Notes: generated by a model from the letters alone, not told the origin. A DNA stretch of 64,000 nucleotides from Ypsolopha sequella (GCA_934047225.1 OW203991.1:3844001-3908000); one strand, 5' to 3'. Positions 10,544 to 21,639 are shown, counted from the stretch's first letter. Made by a program: numbers and translations.

Positions 10544-10755
10544 AATGATGATCGGCGGTCGGGACAGTAACTACCTACAGACAAAAAAAAAAAAAAATGT
10601 AGGTAGATTGTTTTTTTCTTTCAACTATAGTGCAGGAATGGCCACACGATGTGTGATACTACATGTGTACTTATATCTAATCTCTTCGGACGAAGCACTT
10701 CGTATAATTATGATTGAACTTCACGTACAGGTAAGTTCGTTTAATCATTAATTAT
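10544..10755 (-). repeat. DIRS right inverted terminal repeat with extension
   Basis: The inner part (from AATGATGATCGGCGGTCGGG) is the reverse complement of the left repeat. The outer part adds about 50 bases (TATGATTGAACTTCACGTAC) that are absent from the left repeat but present in the internal complementary region. Confidence 0.87.
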
Positions 10756-10885
10756 TTATCATAAATCAAACATTACTAAGCTTATTGATGTATAACAGTC
10801 AGACAACAATTTTATTCAGATTTAGGCTGTTTCCAGAGCTATTACTCAAATAATATTCATACTTTAATTTCTCGTTGATTTTTTT
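10756..10885 (+). repeat. Right-hand host flank of DIRS, duplicate of 4989-5120
   Basis: Shares CTTATTGATGTATAACAGTC and TTTAGGCTGTTTCCAGAGCT with 4989-5120, with few differences. It continues the segment whose left half ends at 5532, confirming where the DIRS element went in. Confidence 0.8.
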
Positions 10886-11335
10886 AAATCACTGAAATTT
10901 TAGTGATTTTGTATGCGAACACGGTAATTTACTAAGCTACTGTATTTTACGTTTTTTGCATCTGGGAACACTGTATGGGTATAAAATCCTAGGATCACAA
11001 CAACATTCCACGGATTCCTTCGCTTTATTAAAAGCTTCCGGCTTTCTAGGCAGGACGTTTTTTTTTTACTAATCTGCCCCATTGCTTTTACGACAGTATT
11101 GTGTATTATGATTTATAGAAACTGCATTTAGTCCTTTTGTTATGTTTTCGTTATTATTTAGTCGCTCCTATGATATTAGGTATACTATAGCGATGTTTGG
11201 CTTAGACTGAAAATCGGCTAATATTAATCTGCATGCTTAATCCTGAGTTTTGGCCATTTTGTTATCGATGTAATAGTTTTTTTATTTTATGTATTATTTA
11301 TTTTGAAAATAAATGAACTCCTGAATTTGTAGATA
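10886..11335. other. Non-coding, nothing recognised
   Basis: No gene or repeat that I can support. Confidence 0.4.
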
Positions 11336-11337
11336 TA

Positions 11338-11550
11338 TTAATAATTTGCAATATTCCGCTAAACACTCTTACCATGCTATTCAAAATGCAGTCTCAAGCA
11401 CCGCCCGCCCTCCCGCATAAAACATGCACAAGCAAAGCAAGCAGTACCAGCACAAAATAAAGCAATCTTAAATAATAAGCAAGAAAACTTATCGACACGT
11501 GTTTCGCCTCTAAACGAGGCATCCTCGGGATGTGTAGTCCGCCCGACCGC
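11338..11550. repeat. Dispersed repeat with hammerhead-like hairpin
   Basis: The first part (ATTTGCAATATTCCGCTAAA) recurs at 13157-13190. On the - strand, 11490-11530 reads CCGAGGATGCCTCG...GAGGCGAAACACG: a hairpin between a CTGANGA-like and a GAAA element. The typical lepidopteran version of this repeat contains CACGTGTTTCGCCTC as here. Confidence 0.5.
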
Positions 11551-11589
11551 TCGACAGCAAAATAAACTCCTGTTCTATTCTAGCGCACA

Positions 11590-11735
11590 TGAGTTATAGA
11601 AGAGCTTGTATGATTAGATTGATGGACTTGGAAGAGGTGAAAGAGGTGTGTCAGTATCGTAGCAGATGGAAATCAGTAGTGTTTGCCTTCCCCTTTGGGA
11701 GACAGGTGTGAGTATATGTATGTATGTATTTTTAT
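11590..11735 (+). repeat. Retroelement 3' end with (TATG)n tail
   Basis: Contains AGATTGATGGACTTGGAAG, GTGTGTCAGTATCGTAGCAG and CCCTTTGGGAGACAGGTGTG, ending in a TATG repeat. This order of words is a common lepidopteran non-LTR retrotransposon tail. The coding part is absent. Confidence 0.6.
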
Positions 11736-11740
11736 ACTCT

Positions 11741-13153
11741 TTAGAAACCAATTACCAAAATTATACATTAAATTTGGCATAAAACAAATATGTATATATT
11801 TAAAAAAAAAATATGTTCGCCAACGTGTGCTTACTAAGTTTCTTTAAGAAGCCCCTTTTTCTAAAGATTCATACAAAAGGTAAAAACTGATTGTGAAGTC
11901 AACAACTTTTTTTCTTCATATATTTTTTTCACAAGTATTATCTAGCGACATCTAACTACGTCTCTGTACAGCCCAAAAAGCAAAATTTTATGAAACACTA
12001 TCATAATAGCTGTCGGGATATCTTGAATATTGCCTCGTTTTTACGCAAAGTTTAGCAAATTGTATAACTTTTATCCATACTGGAGATAAAAAAGAGAGAT
12101 ATACAGACGTCGTTCATGTAAAGATGACAAAGTTTATACTTTTCTTTAAATAAACAGTTACCGTTTCATGAAAAGCAGTTTTACCTGAAACCATTTCACA
12201 AATTCGGCGCTTTTTGAATATCTCGCAACCTTGCACCTCTTGATGAGAGATGGGTCGGAGTGCAGTGTGGGGGGTAAAGGAAACATATATAAAGATGTGT
12301 GCAAAGTTTGATTGAGATCAAAGCCATCAGGACGTCACAAACACCTATGGCAGCTGAGCGAGATGGCCCACCTTAAGTTATGCCCAAACGATTTGCTTTT
12401 AAAACGGCGAAATCCCATACAATTTAATCTTCTAACTGAAAAATGTTATTACACTGTGAAAGACTTTATTAATGATAAATCAATTTAATTTTATTGTTTA
12501 TTTTTATTTTTTATTGTCGTTGAACTATTTTATTGAGCAATTTGCATGCTAATTTATTCTAAGTACTGTAAATGTATGATGTTCTTATTTTATGTAAGTA
12601 TACTAATTTTATATTCATACGCTTCTCGGCAGATCAATTTATCATAAGATCAAATATAATACTACCTACATTCATCAATAAATGCTTTATCTCTTTAAAA
12701 TCCCCGGCTCTCTTTAATAATTTCTTTAAGAGAATAAAAATACATATTTTCACGACAGATTTCCCTCAGAGGGTGTCAGAGGTGCTTCCATGTGTAAACT
12801 GTCACTAACATTCAACAGTTTTTACAAGTAAATTACGTCTGTATATCATCTATTTATTAAATCTATCCGAAACGTGTTGCTAAAACAACCTTAGTGTGAA
12901 ATATTCAATTTGAATGCATAATACGTAAAATATCTAACATGTAAATATGCAAACATGTAAATCTATAAAACATGTGAACATGTAAAACATGTAAATAAAC
13001 TATTGTTGTTGTTATATCTACTGAATGATCAATAGAGATATGAACTGTCAAACAAATGAGCAAATAATGCTGCCCGGAACAAACTGCGGTATATACTAAC
13101 AAATAGCCGTAACTTTGCGGAAGTCCATACTAAACTTATGGATATAATATGTA
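11741..13153. other. Non-coding AT-rich stretch
   Basis: No supported gene. Near 12940-13000 there is an irregular ACATGTAAA repeat. A CATATATAAAG stretch near 12290 is TATA-like but has no gene after it. Confidence 0.4.
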
Positions 13154-13189
13154 TGTATATTTATAATTTGCAATATTTCGCTAAACACT

Positions 13190-13540
13190 CTAATGCCGGA
13201 CTCTACTGTGGAGGTACCACCATCTTACTTGTAGACCCCTCGAAGTAATTCGAGGGAGAGTAAGAGGATAGCTAACAGGCTAAAAACCAGGAGGCCCATC
13301 ATGCCTGGGACCGATGGATGGCGGTATATCCATCCCTAATAGCTGGGCCTTATATGGTGACTGGTGACGGGCAGCGGCGTCACTGGTGCGAGGGTTCCGG
13401 CATCGCGCTCACCACCCCGCCTGCCCAGCGTGTGTGAGTATGGGCAATTCTTCCAGGATGACCGCCGGGAGTGGCAAAGTCCTGGAAAGGTTTATGTCCA
13501 GCAGTGGACGAACTAGGGTGATGGATGGATGCACTCTTGC
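13190..13540 (+). repeat. Retroelement 3' end, family B, + copy
   Basis: Begins near TGCCGGACTCTACTGTGGAG. It passes CACCATCTTACTTG, TCGAAGTAATTCGAGGGAG, GATGGCGGTATATCCATCCC and GTGAGTATGGGCAATTCTTC, and ends in CAGCAGTGGACGAACTAG with a GGAT-rich tail. The opposite-strand copy at 27240-27575 is collinear. It is probably a LINE 3' region. Part of it (13355-13420) resembles the LTR of the BEL element at 30240. Confidence 0.75.
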
Positions 13541-13599
13541 TATCCCAAGCAACATACTCACTGACATAATGACGTCAATTACACTGCATCGAGACTAAA

Positions 13600-14080
13600 G
13601 ACGTCGCATCACATCATCAATATGTACGTAAATTTGACGTGAGGATGTCACAAATTAATGCGTCATTAAAGATGTGATTACCTGGCGTGACTTATATAGT
13701 TTGTCGTCATTTTTCTTGTGACCATAGATCATGTTCAAGTTTTAGTGCATTTGTGCTTGAGTCTTATTTATTTTTATTTATTACACTTTTGCATATTTAC
13801 ATAAGTATTATTATTACTAAGAAAAAATAAATTAAACTACTTACAATAATAATACCTATAATGAAAAATATTGTGCGCAAGGCGGCACTTATTGCTAATA
13901 GCAATTTCTTCCCGGAAACCTTAGGGTGAAAGAAAGTGAAAAGTTTCACTGTGAAATTTTATTATGTGATTATAAATATCTGTAAGTATTTTAATTAAAT
14001 ATATGTAAAAGGTCTGTATTTTAAATTGTATTTTAATTAACATAAAATCACTTGTACGATCCCACAATTTTTTTAGTTAA
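13600..14080 (-). repeat. Region with a LINE-tail-like fragment
   Basis: A TTTATTTTTATTTATTAC run near 13765 is followed by GCAAGGCGGCACTTATTGC and TTTCTTCCCGGAAACCTTAG near 13890. That combination is common in moth LINE 3' ends, read here from the - strand. The remainder shows nothing. Confidence 0.4.
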
Positions 14081-14084
14081 TAGA

Positions 14085-14345
14085 CTTTCGCCTGCGGCTT
14101 CACCCGCGTTTATTCAATCTCTGCCCGGTTTTCGGCTTGGGCGTTATTTTATAAATAACCCTTATAACTTATATGTTGACCAGGGTTGCTGCGATGATAA
14201 TAAAGAAAACCGCATCCAAATCCGTTGAGTGGTTCTTGAGTTAAAACGGAACTTACATACAGACAGACAGAGATGAAAATTCTAGGAATGGAATAACCCA
14301 CAACGTCCAAATTTAAAAAAAATATTAATTGTACAGACACAACAT
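14085..14345 (+). repeat. Degenerate dispersed retroelement tail, copy 2
   Basis: GACTTTCGCCTGCGGCTTC, CCAGGGTTGCTGCGATGATA, ATCCAAATCCGTTGAG and ACAGACAGACAGAG occur in the same order as in copy 1 at 1805-2060. Confidence 0.65.
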
Positions 14346-14351
14346 TTTTAC

Positions 14352-14565
14352 TACTTAATTATTAGTAATTTTGATAAAAACATTTGTACTTTTTCACAAT
14401 ATCACTGTTTTATTAGTCCAACCGGTTTCGCCTTACGGCATTATCAAGGAGCTGTTAAAATAATAAATAAACAAAGGAATGCGTAGTTGTTGTTTACATT
14501 GCAGATGGTGTTCATAAAACAGTGATATTGTGAAACAGTACAAGTGTTTTTATCAAAATTATGAT
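14352..14565. mobile_element. Foldback element with long inverted repeats
   Basis: The left arm (TTTTGATAAAAACATTTGTA, then CACAATATCACTGTTTT) pairs with the right arm (AAAACAGTGATATTGTG, then GTTTTTATCAAAAT). The loop side contains, on the - strand, a hairpin followed by GAAACC (14416-14450) resembling a degenerate hammerhead core. No coding capacity. Confidence 0.75.
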
Positions 14566-14569
14566 GATG

Positions 14570-15141
14570 TTTCACCAAGTCCCGACAATCGCAAGTATTG
14601 ATCATATTAATTATTAGTGTATAGATTTCCTCACCTGACATCAGTGCAATCAATATTTAGAATATTGCAAATTTATTCATAACTGCGGTACAGTCCAACC
14701 CGAGTAAGGGCTGGAATACAGAACGTGTAACGCCATATTTATTCACAACCAACAAGTAATTTACTTGCTTGGTTTCATTTTATCTAGACTAGCCAGACCC
14801 AATCCTCTTACGTGGGGATGAATATATGTTCATATTTTGTGTTGTTTATGAAGTTTTCATATACAAATGGAATGCTTAATAAGGGGTATATCGCGATTTT
14901 CACGCAGTTGTGGAGAATATTAACTCTTCTATTCCGTTTGCTAGAGAAAATACGGATTCATAAGGTTTGTTTTTGAATAATCAGAAGCATCTGTAACAAT
15001 TTACAAAGCGTAATATAATATAATCAAATAGGAGTTCTGTAATGTGAAAACGAAAACGCTTGCAGCTAATCATGACGTCACGTTTTGTCAAGTGTGTGTC
15101 AAATAAAGATGGAAGTGACTAGTCTGCTGCCAGTGTTAGTT
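14570..15141. other. Non-coding, nothing recognised
   Basis: No gene or repeat that I can support. Confidence 0.4.
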
Positions 15142-15531
15142 TAGTAGTTTATGCTACAAGGGCGCAAAGCAATAAAATACGAGGACGATTTAAAACACGA
15201 GCGTATCGAGTGTTTTAAACGTAACCGAGTAATTTATTGCTCTTACGCCCGTGTATGATACTACGTTTTTAAATGCATAGTGTTAGGAAATAAAACAAAT
15301 ATAATCTTGTGAACTTTAAATTATGATTGGCTCAAAAGGACTATATCCAGAGCCGTTTAACAGTGGAAAAAAAAGTATAACATTTATGGTACACAGGAAA
15401 GGCTGCAGGTTAACCAACCATTGTAAATAAATTAAAAATAAATAATAATAATAAAGCCCTAGGGCAAAATAATCGACTTTCTGTTCAGTTTTGATGCATA
15501 AAAAGTGGGCCTTTACGAGCACTTGCATCGA
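15142..15531 (-). repeat. Dispersed foldback repeat family A, copy 2
   Basis: Reverse-oriented copy of 5121-5511, starting TAGTAGTTTATGCTACAAGG and ending near CTTTACGAGCACTTGC. It is essentially full length. Confidence 0.85.
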
Positions 15532-16129
15532 AAAAAATTTTAGGTTTGTCTGCCGTCGATTGAAAAACAAGACAGTGCCTATATCATCGTTGACCAAGTT
15601 GAGTTTTTCTCGTAAAAATAATAGTAGTGTAAAAATCAGCTGTAATATCTACTTTGGTGGACACTCATTCTACTTTTTTTTTTGTTTTTTATTCGTAAAA
15701 GCCCCCTTGAGAAAATATTTTTTCAATTATTTTTTCCATATTTTTGAGTACTTATATTTCTTTCATTGATTTCTGTTTCATTGAAAAATGAAGTCTTGCG
15801 TTGAACGATTTTGCGTATATTATGGATTATAATAAAACTACGGGAGTCGCGCCGCTTCGCTTGGCTTCGGAATTTATTTACATGCAATCAAAGATGCTCC
15901 TCGCTCAGCTTCGATTCGCTCATCGTCGCACCTAGTTTTAGCTTTTTGTTGCAAGACTCGTAAATTTCGTAACTCCAACTAAAAAAAACAAAAAAGAAAA
16001 AGCCCAGACGTGATTTGCTCCCCAAAACCTTGTTACTTAAACCTCTCTCACCAAGTGGCGAATCAGGAAAACGTTTACAAGTTCATCACGTGATCTCATC
16101 GACGGCAGAATAAAACTAAAAATAAAACT
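15532..16129. other. Non-coding stretch before the LINE
   Basis: T-rich at 15668-15760. A CGCGCCGCTTCGCTTGGCTT motif near 15850 looks repeat-derived but I cannot place it. No gene is seen. Confidence 0.4.
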
Positions 16130-16132
16130 AAT

Positions 16133-17280
16133 ATGGTTGAATGTAGAATGTCGCTTAGTATTTATTATCAGAATGCTCGGCGCCTACGCACGAAGACAGT
16201 TAATTTCCTTAGGAACGTTTGTTCAAGTACCTACGACGTTATCGTGATAACCAAAACGTGGCTATGTGATGGTATTGGTGATGCAGAAATATTCGATGCG
16301 TTGTTTAGTGTGCACACGAGACCGGGATTACATGTGGATCGTACTCATCAGATTCTAGGCGGCGGTGTCATGATAGCCGTGGGGAGAGATTTAGTCGCTA
16401 CAGAGTAGGCATGGGAATGATTGCAACATTTAATTCATTTTCATTTGATGAAATTACTTTAATTTTTCACAGTGATTTCACATGTGAAATTTCACAGACA
16501 ATGATTTCTCATGTGCATCTATCTTCAAGGTTTATTTTTTAAATACTCTCATTCGTTAGTCCTGGACAAAGTTCACCAATGTGTCATACGGGTCCCTTTT
16601 AGTGTAGCGATGAATCAGCAAAATATGCCTTCCTCTTTCTAACACGCCCTACGATTCGTCCCTACTCGCTCGCTCTCTCTTCTATGCGAATGAATTGTGA
16701 ATTTTAACAGACTATGTGAAGGAAGGTAGCAGGTATGACATATGAAAACGCGTTTCATACGATTTTTCACATGCTACTTGTGAAATGTTCCATGCCTACT
16801 ACAGAGAAGACTGAATGGCGTCTGTGGGAAACTGTTTCATCGCGGCACAAACAACCAATATTTGTGTACTGGTCCTTACTGATGAAAGCCATGGAACCCA
16901 TACAAAACTCAACTTTCAAGAAAAAATTTCTGACCTTTCCTATTTACAAATTCATGATCCTAGGTGATTTCAATTTCAGTAACCGGATTTCCTGGAGTTC
17001 CACTAACGATGCTGCGGAACTTGCCACTTGTTGATCACCTGGTAGAATTCCTTGATGTCTTAGATCTGTGTTGCCTAAGTCAATACAACTCCGAGCGGAA
17101 CCATATGGGCCGGATTCTGGATCTCGTCTTGTCTAATTCGGGTGTCCAAGTGAAAGCTTGTGAGCGACCACTGGTGGATTTTGTCATCATACGTAAACTC
17201 GAATACAGCCCTAAACCCAGATATCTATTTAATCGTGGTGACTATAGCTCCATATGTTTCATGCTCGACAAAACAGATTG
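16133..17280 (+). pseudogene. LINE endonuclease domain remnant
   Basis: Begins SLSIYYQNARRLRTKTVNFL, then VIVITKTWLCD, where the family normally has a catalytic Glu (T-E-T-W-L). Here Lys replaces it. GGGVMIAVGRDL follows. After the hAT MITE the frame resumes at 16807 without loss, reaching ILGDFNFSN (about 16955), which keeps the GDFN catalytic motif, and GRILDLVLSNSG. A shift near 17020 and a stop at 17280 end it. The enzyme would nick the target DNA; this copy is inactive. Confidence 0.8.
16406..16798. mobile_element. hAT MITE in the LINE endonuclease, perfect 8-bp duplication
   Basis: A 393-bp element with TAGGCATGG-type inverted ends (TAGGCATGGGA and TTCCATGCCTA). It is flanked by perfect CTACAGAG at 16398-16405 and 16799-16806. 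The interior contains several TTTCACATGTGAAA-like palindromes. It splits the LINE reading frame exactly; removing the element and one duplication leaves a continuous frame. It is younger than the LINE. Confidence 0.9.
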
Positions 17281-17352
17281 AGCCCAGCTGCTGTGTGAGA
17301 GTTCTGTTGATTTCGCCGTATTTGAGTTCTACAAAATATTATACGAGTACAG

Positions 17353-17525
17353 GGATCTGGGGCTCTACCGCGTAATTCTCATTTGTATCAACTTCAAGCA
17401 AATGCATGCGAAATTCAACGCGTGCAAAAGAGATAGCATGTTAGGCGGGCGTCGTCGCACGCACGTCAAATTTCAATCTCAAGTTGATGTTGATGAAAAT
17501 GAGAATTACGCGGTAGACCCGCTGT
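17353..17525. mobile_element. Foldback MITE inside the LINE, copy 1
   Basis: The left end is CTCTACCGCGTAATTCTCAT and the right end ATGAGAATTACGCGGTAGAC, with long arms around a GGCGGGCGTCGTCGCACGC centre. A second copy lies at 24856-25022. The LINE frame (up to YEYRDL, then IPTQSIQSNNYPPWYNSALI) is interrupted here. The exact ends are uncertain by a few bases. Confidence 0.8.
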
Positions 17526-18879
17526 ACATACCTACACAATCAATCCAATCAAATAACTATCCGCCGTGGTATAATTCAGCATTAATTAAAGTTTTGAAAG
17601 AAAAGCATAAGTATCATTGTAAATATAAAGTTTACGGTAACAAGTTAGACTATACACGTCCTCTATTCTCCGTAATCGAGCTGAACCTTTGGAGCAGGAA
17701 TGTTTTGATTCTTACATAGCTCATATCGAGACCTCAATTATAAAAAATCCAAAAGCCTTTTAGACATACGTAAAAAGTAAAAATAAAACAAGCAGTTATC
17801 CTAGTGTTATGAATTACCACAATGTTGCCGCTAATACAGGTGAAACAATTTTATTAGTCAACTCTTTGCCCGGTACTTCCACTCGACTTTTATATCTACT
17901 GATGATACGATCCCCAACCTTCAATCACGAACTGGGAGTCCTGCTAGTGAATCCGAGAATAATACTTGCAATATTAGCACAATAGCAATTACAGACGAAG
18001 AGGTGCTTAGCCTCATACGTGCGTCAGATCTTTCCAAGCCCGGCGGAACTGACAATTTACCTGCGCAACACATAGTCAAATGCGCCGCAAGTTTGGTTGC
18101 GCCTGTATGCATATTATTCCGAAGAAGTATCCTTGAAGGGGTCATGCCCGCTGTCTGAAAGTCTGCCTTCGTTACAAAGATTCACAAGAAAGGTGACAAA
18201 TGGAATGTGAAGAATTACCGGCCAATTTCTAAGCTATGCCTCCTTGCTAAGGTTTTTGAAAAGGTAGTTCAAAAGCAATTGTATAATGCGGTCAAATCTT
18301 TATTTAGTGAAGATCAACTTGGTTTCTATAGAAGCCGCTCAACGGTATCTAACTTAGTTTTGGCTAATGATCATATTACAACTGGCATGGAAACTGCTGG
18401 TCAGGTGGACGTCACTGACTACAGTTAATGTTTTGATCGGATAACCATAACACTCTTATGGAAAAACTAGCTGTGCATTCATGGTGATTCGCACAGATGG
18501 TTCTGCTCATACGTCGATAGCCGTAAGCAGGCGGTTGTACTTAGCGGTTATAGGTCTGACTGGTCACCGGTCACCTATACCATCAGGAGTGCATCAAGGT
18601 TTCCTATTGGGGCCTTTACTTTTTACAATATTTATTAATGATATCCACAAATGTTTTCTTAATTCTAAAGTACTTATGTTCGCGGACGATATCAAAATTC
18701 TCAAAACCATTTGCAATATTGCCGATGTCGAAGATCTACAAGCAGATCTTTTTAGATTTGTAACATTCTGTGATTTTAATAAATTGGACTTAAATGCATC
18801 CAAGTGTTATTATTACACTCGCAAGCATACTTTAATTAATAAAGGTTACAATAATACAAAAACTTTATTTATTTGCTGA
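17526..18879 (+). pseudogene. LINE reverse transcriptase remnant
   Basis: Reads QSNNYPPWYNSALIKVLKEK (about 17552). In two further frames it gives SDLSKPGGTDNLPAQHIVK (about 18029) and KNYRPISKLCLLAKVFEKVV (about 18210). QLGFYRSRSTVSNL, SGVHQGFLLGPLLFTIFIND (about 18587) and MFADDIKIL (about 18676) follow. These are RT palm motifs in the right order, including the FADD active site. At least three shifts and a stop near 18156 break it. No RNase H is seen. Confidence 0.85.
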
Positions 18880-19085
18880 CACATGTCATGTGCTTAAAGA
18901 TTGCAGTTTCTATATTTTACATGAATGGTTGTATTATTGTTCGTCAAAACACATTCAAGACTTGAAAAACATTTTATTTAAAAGTATTCTAAAATACAGA
19001 CATTATGACGTGACCAACTCAGTTGTGGGCATGACTAAATTTTATGCTGTTTCATTTCGCTATAAGGTGCACGCTCCATGAAACG

Positions 19086-19440
19086 TGCGAAGACCATACA
19101 ATCGTGCCGATTTCGTCGCGAGGGCAAAATTGAAAACTTGTTTTGGGAGAAACCACATTTTGGCAAGACTGTGGACGTTTTCAAATATTATTTTTGGTTA
19201 TTATTAATCTAGATAACATTATCGATGTTTGACTCGTATTAATTTTATCTAAAGCAATAAAAGCACATTCGGTTATACTTTCGGTAAAAAACCGTTACAT
19301 TCACGTATTTTAGGGGTTTTTTTGTTCAGATATTACTGAAATTATAGATATTACACATGATGAAGCCCAAAATATTATAATAACATTTCTTAGACACCAC
19401 ACAATGTGTTGACAGCGATTGTATGGCGTGTGATAACACC
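19086..19440 (+). repeat. Dispersed repeat family C, copy 1
   Basis: ATACAATCGTGCCGATTTCG, AGACTGTGGACGTTTTCAA, TTTGGTTATTATTAATCTAG and GGTAAAAAACCGTTACATTC recur in order at 28023-28720. No coding capacity is seen. The element type is unknown. Confidence 0.75.
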
Positions 19441-20065
19441 TCTTAAAGTGAGATGTCAGACATAAGCAAAGACTGGAAAGCGTTTGATATTATGTTTACG
19501 TTAGTGTCATAATCATAACATAACAATGTCCACAGAACATTTTAAATGTTCTGAGACAATGTCGTTTCCGCTCATAAGACTTTTCAGACATATTTTTGCT
19601 TTCGCTTCTGTCATGTGTAGTTAACTACATATAGTAATCAGTTTTCGAACTCTTGAGGACCGCAAAACTATAAGGGACTAAAAGGATTAGTTTGAAACTA
19701 CGGAGTTAGTTTGCCAAAGAGTTCAAAATATCTGATAATAGGGTTTTAGAATCTAGATCAATTCAAAACATCCCGTGTCCCAAAAAACTTTAATCGCAAA
19801 ATATAAAGCTGTTTCTAATTTAAGTAAGACAATAAAATCCTTAGCAGGCTGGGTCTAATTGAAATTTATTGGATGCTAGAATTGTCTTTACCTTCCTTTT
19901 TAAGGGCCCTGTAAAAACTTACGACGGAAGACTGGCCCGTTTCTTTAAACTTGATCTTTGTGATTTAGTAGCTTTTGCGACTGCTGCTTTGAAAAATATC
20001 GAAGAAAATGCTAGTACTACGTGTTTCTTGACAAATTAAGATGTTAGCATGTATTAGAGCGCATC
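19441..20065. other. Non-coding, nothing recognised
   Basis: No supported gene or repeat. Confidence 0.4.
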
Positions 20066-20067
20066 AC

Positions 20068-20240
20068 TCTACATAGTATAAAACAAAGTCGCTATGTCTG
20101 TCTGTCCCTATGTATGCTTGGATCTTTAAAACTACGCAACGGATTTTAATGCGTTTTTTTTTAATAGATAGAGTGATTCAAGAGGAAGGTTTGTATGTAT
20201 TATACATGCCCGTGCAAAGCCGGGGCGGGTCGCTAGTTAA
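20068..20240 (+). mobile_element. Helitron-like non-autonomous element, copy 1
   Basis: Starts near ATAGTATAAAACAAAGTCGC. It contains GATAGAGTGATTCAAGAGGA and ends GTGCAAAGCCGGGGCGGGTC followed by GCTAGT. The GC-rich 3' hairpin and CTAG-type terminus match the Lep1-type Helitron-like elements of moths and butterflies, as I remember them. A second copy is at 40013-40147. Confidence 0.7.
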
Positions 20241-20492
20241 AAATTATAATATTTTATACTACAACATCACTAAGCTTTTGCAGTTTTTAGACACCAGCTC
20301 TCGGGCAATAAATGGTTTCAGGACTAAATCAGGTGATTGTGGTAAAGAATACTGATATTTCTGAGATATCGAATATCGTCACGGGCGTATTTGTAGCTCA
20401 CAGTGGAGGGAGCTGGTTTTTACCGAGGCCAATTGAAATTCTCTCTCTTGAAAATCGAGGGTGCTATCAAAACCTTTTAAAATACTGAACAA

Positions 20493-20920
20493 TTTAAGGC
20501 GCTACGGAAAAAAAAATCGACAATTTGAGAACTTGCATATCTACTTCAGTAAATAATGTATTATTTTGATAAAATGGTATATTATTTTTGGAATCTTTTT
20601 CTAGGGATCTGCTAAAACAGAAACGCGATTGGAGAAATTCGGCTCGATAGAAATATTTATTGAAATGAGGTCTTTTTCGACACCAATTCTCCTGGTTTGA
20701 CAATTTAGAATAACATATGGACAGCAATTATATTTTATTAGATGGGTTTTAACGGTATCTAGGACCTGGTTAAACGAAATTTTGAGAGGAACTTTAGTAC
20801 ATTTTATATTAATAAAAAACCGACTTTTTGCTACTTTTCCACGAATCCGTCCCTCTCGCACTGAGGGTTTTTTCGCATATGGAGTAACAGAGACGCTAAA
20901 ACTTTTACATATCGCCTTAA
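20493..20920 (+). mobile_element. TTAA-flanked MITE family D, copy 1
   Basis: 428 bp from TTAAGGCGCTACGG to CATATCGCCTTAA: short inverted ends bounded by TTAA. Internal words GATCTGCTAAAACAGAAACG and CCGTCCCTCTCGCACTGAGG recur in copies at 23508-23909 (-), 37623-38025 (+) and 39736-40012 (-, truncated). No transposase. TTAA boundaries suggest piggyBac-type mobilisation. Confidence 0.8.
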
Positions 20921-21639
20921 GGAGAAAGGTGATTGAAGTCGAACCCTTTAACCCCTCCTATCCCTTCATCTCAAAGCACCTAAAGAGTAATAAATTAAAT
21001 AAATTAGGTACTTCAATACAATGAAACAAGGTTTCAAGAAACGCTCTTTAAAACTGCATCAGACAATGTTTATAAAAGCAGCACAGACCTTATCTGTGGG
21101 GTTATGATAACAGCGGGAGAAGGTGCCGCTGCATGAGGGGTTATCTCGGGTCGAGCTGTTGCTATGGTTCTTCCTGTCTCTCGTGCAGTATGGTTACTCA
21201 ATAAACGTGCTTATGATAAGTCTTTACATATGAAATTGCCGAAATTTTCTTACAGATTCATTGGTTCATAATTCCTGTAATTCAATAGCTATTTCAATTA
21301 TTTGTTTTTTGTTTGAAAGTTGATTTCAAGGTTTTACATCTACGTATTAAATTTTGTTTTTATTTTCAGTTTGATTGTAAAAATTAAATCTTCAAAAACA
21401 GTTCGTCCTAAGTGCCATCCATTTCCATGATAGATTCGTAATAATTTTTTACAGCTGAAACTTTACAAAAATTAAATTAATGTTGCTGTTAGCTTAATGT
21501 TGTCTCATTCATACACAAAAGAAATTGCATAAATTGTATTTGTCATTCCCAAAAAAAAATGCAAAAATGTTACTACTGAAAATTGAGTTTTCTTCAAATT
21601 CTCTATAGAAAACGGCAATTTCATGTGTAAAAACCTAAT
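20921..21639. other. Non-coding, nothing recognised
   Basis: AT-rich; no supported gene. Confidence 0.4.

Larger units (their letters stand above)
5533..10755 (+). mobile_element. DIRS-type tyrosine-recombinase retrotransposon, decayed
   Basis: The element has inverted terminal repeats (5533-5695 and 10544-10755), a gag-like region, a reverse transcriptase/RNase H region and a tyrosine recombinase region, all on the + strand. An internal complementary region (10347-10470) joins the reverse complements of the two element ends. This layout is the DIRS plan, in which a circular DNA is made by reverse transcription and integrated by recombination. There is no target duplication; the ends share ATTAT with the target, as expected for recombinase integration. 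All reading frames are broken by stops and shifts, so it is dead. The flanking host DNA matches 4681-5120. Confidence 0.88.
16130..18879 (+). mobile_element. Jockey/CR1-like LINE, decayed, with two MITEs inside
   Basis: An apurinic-endonuclease-like domain is followed by a reverse transcriptase, the arrangement of non-LTR retrotransposons of the jockey/CR1 group. Two MITEs (16406-16798 and about 17355-17523) and several shifts and stops interrupt it. No intact 5' ORF or poly-A tail is seen. The RT uses FADD at the active site. Clade placement within the group is uncertain. Confidence 0.82.
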
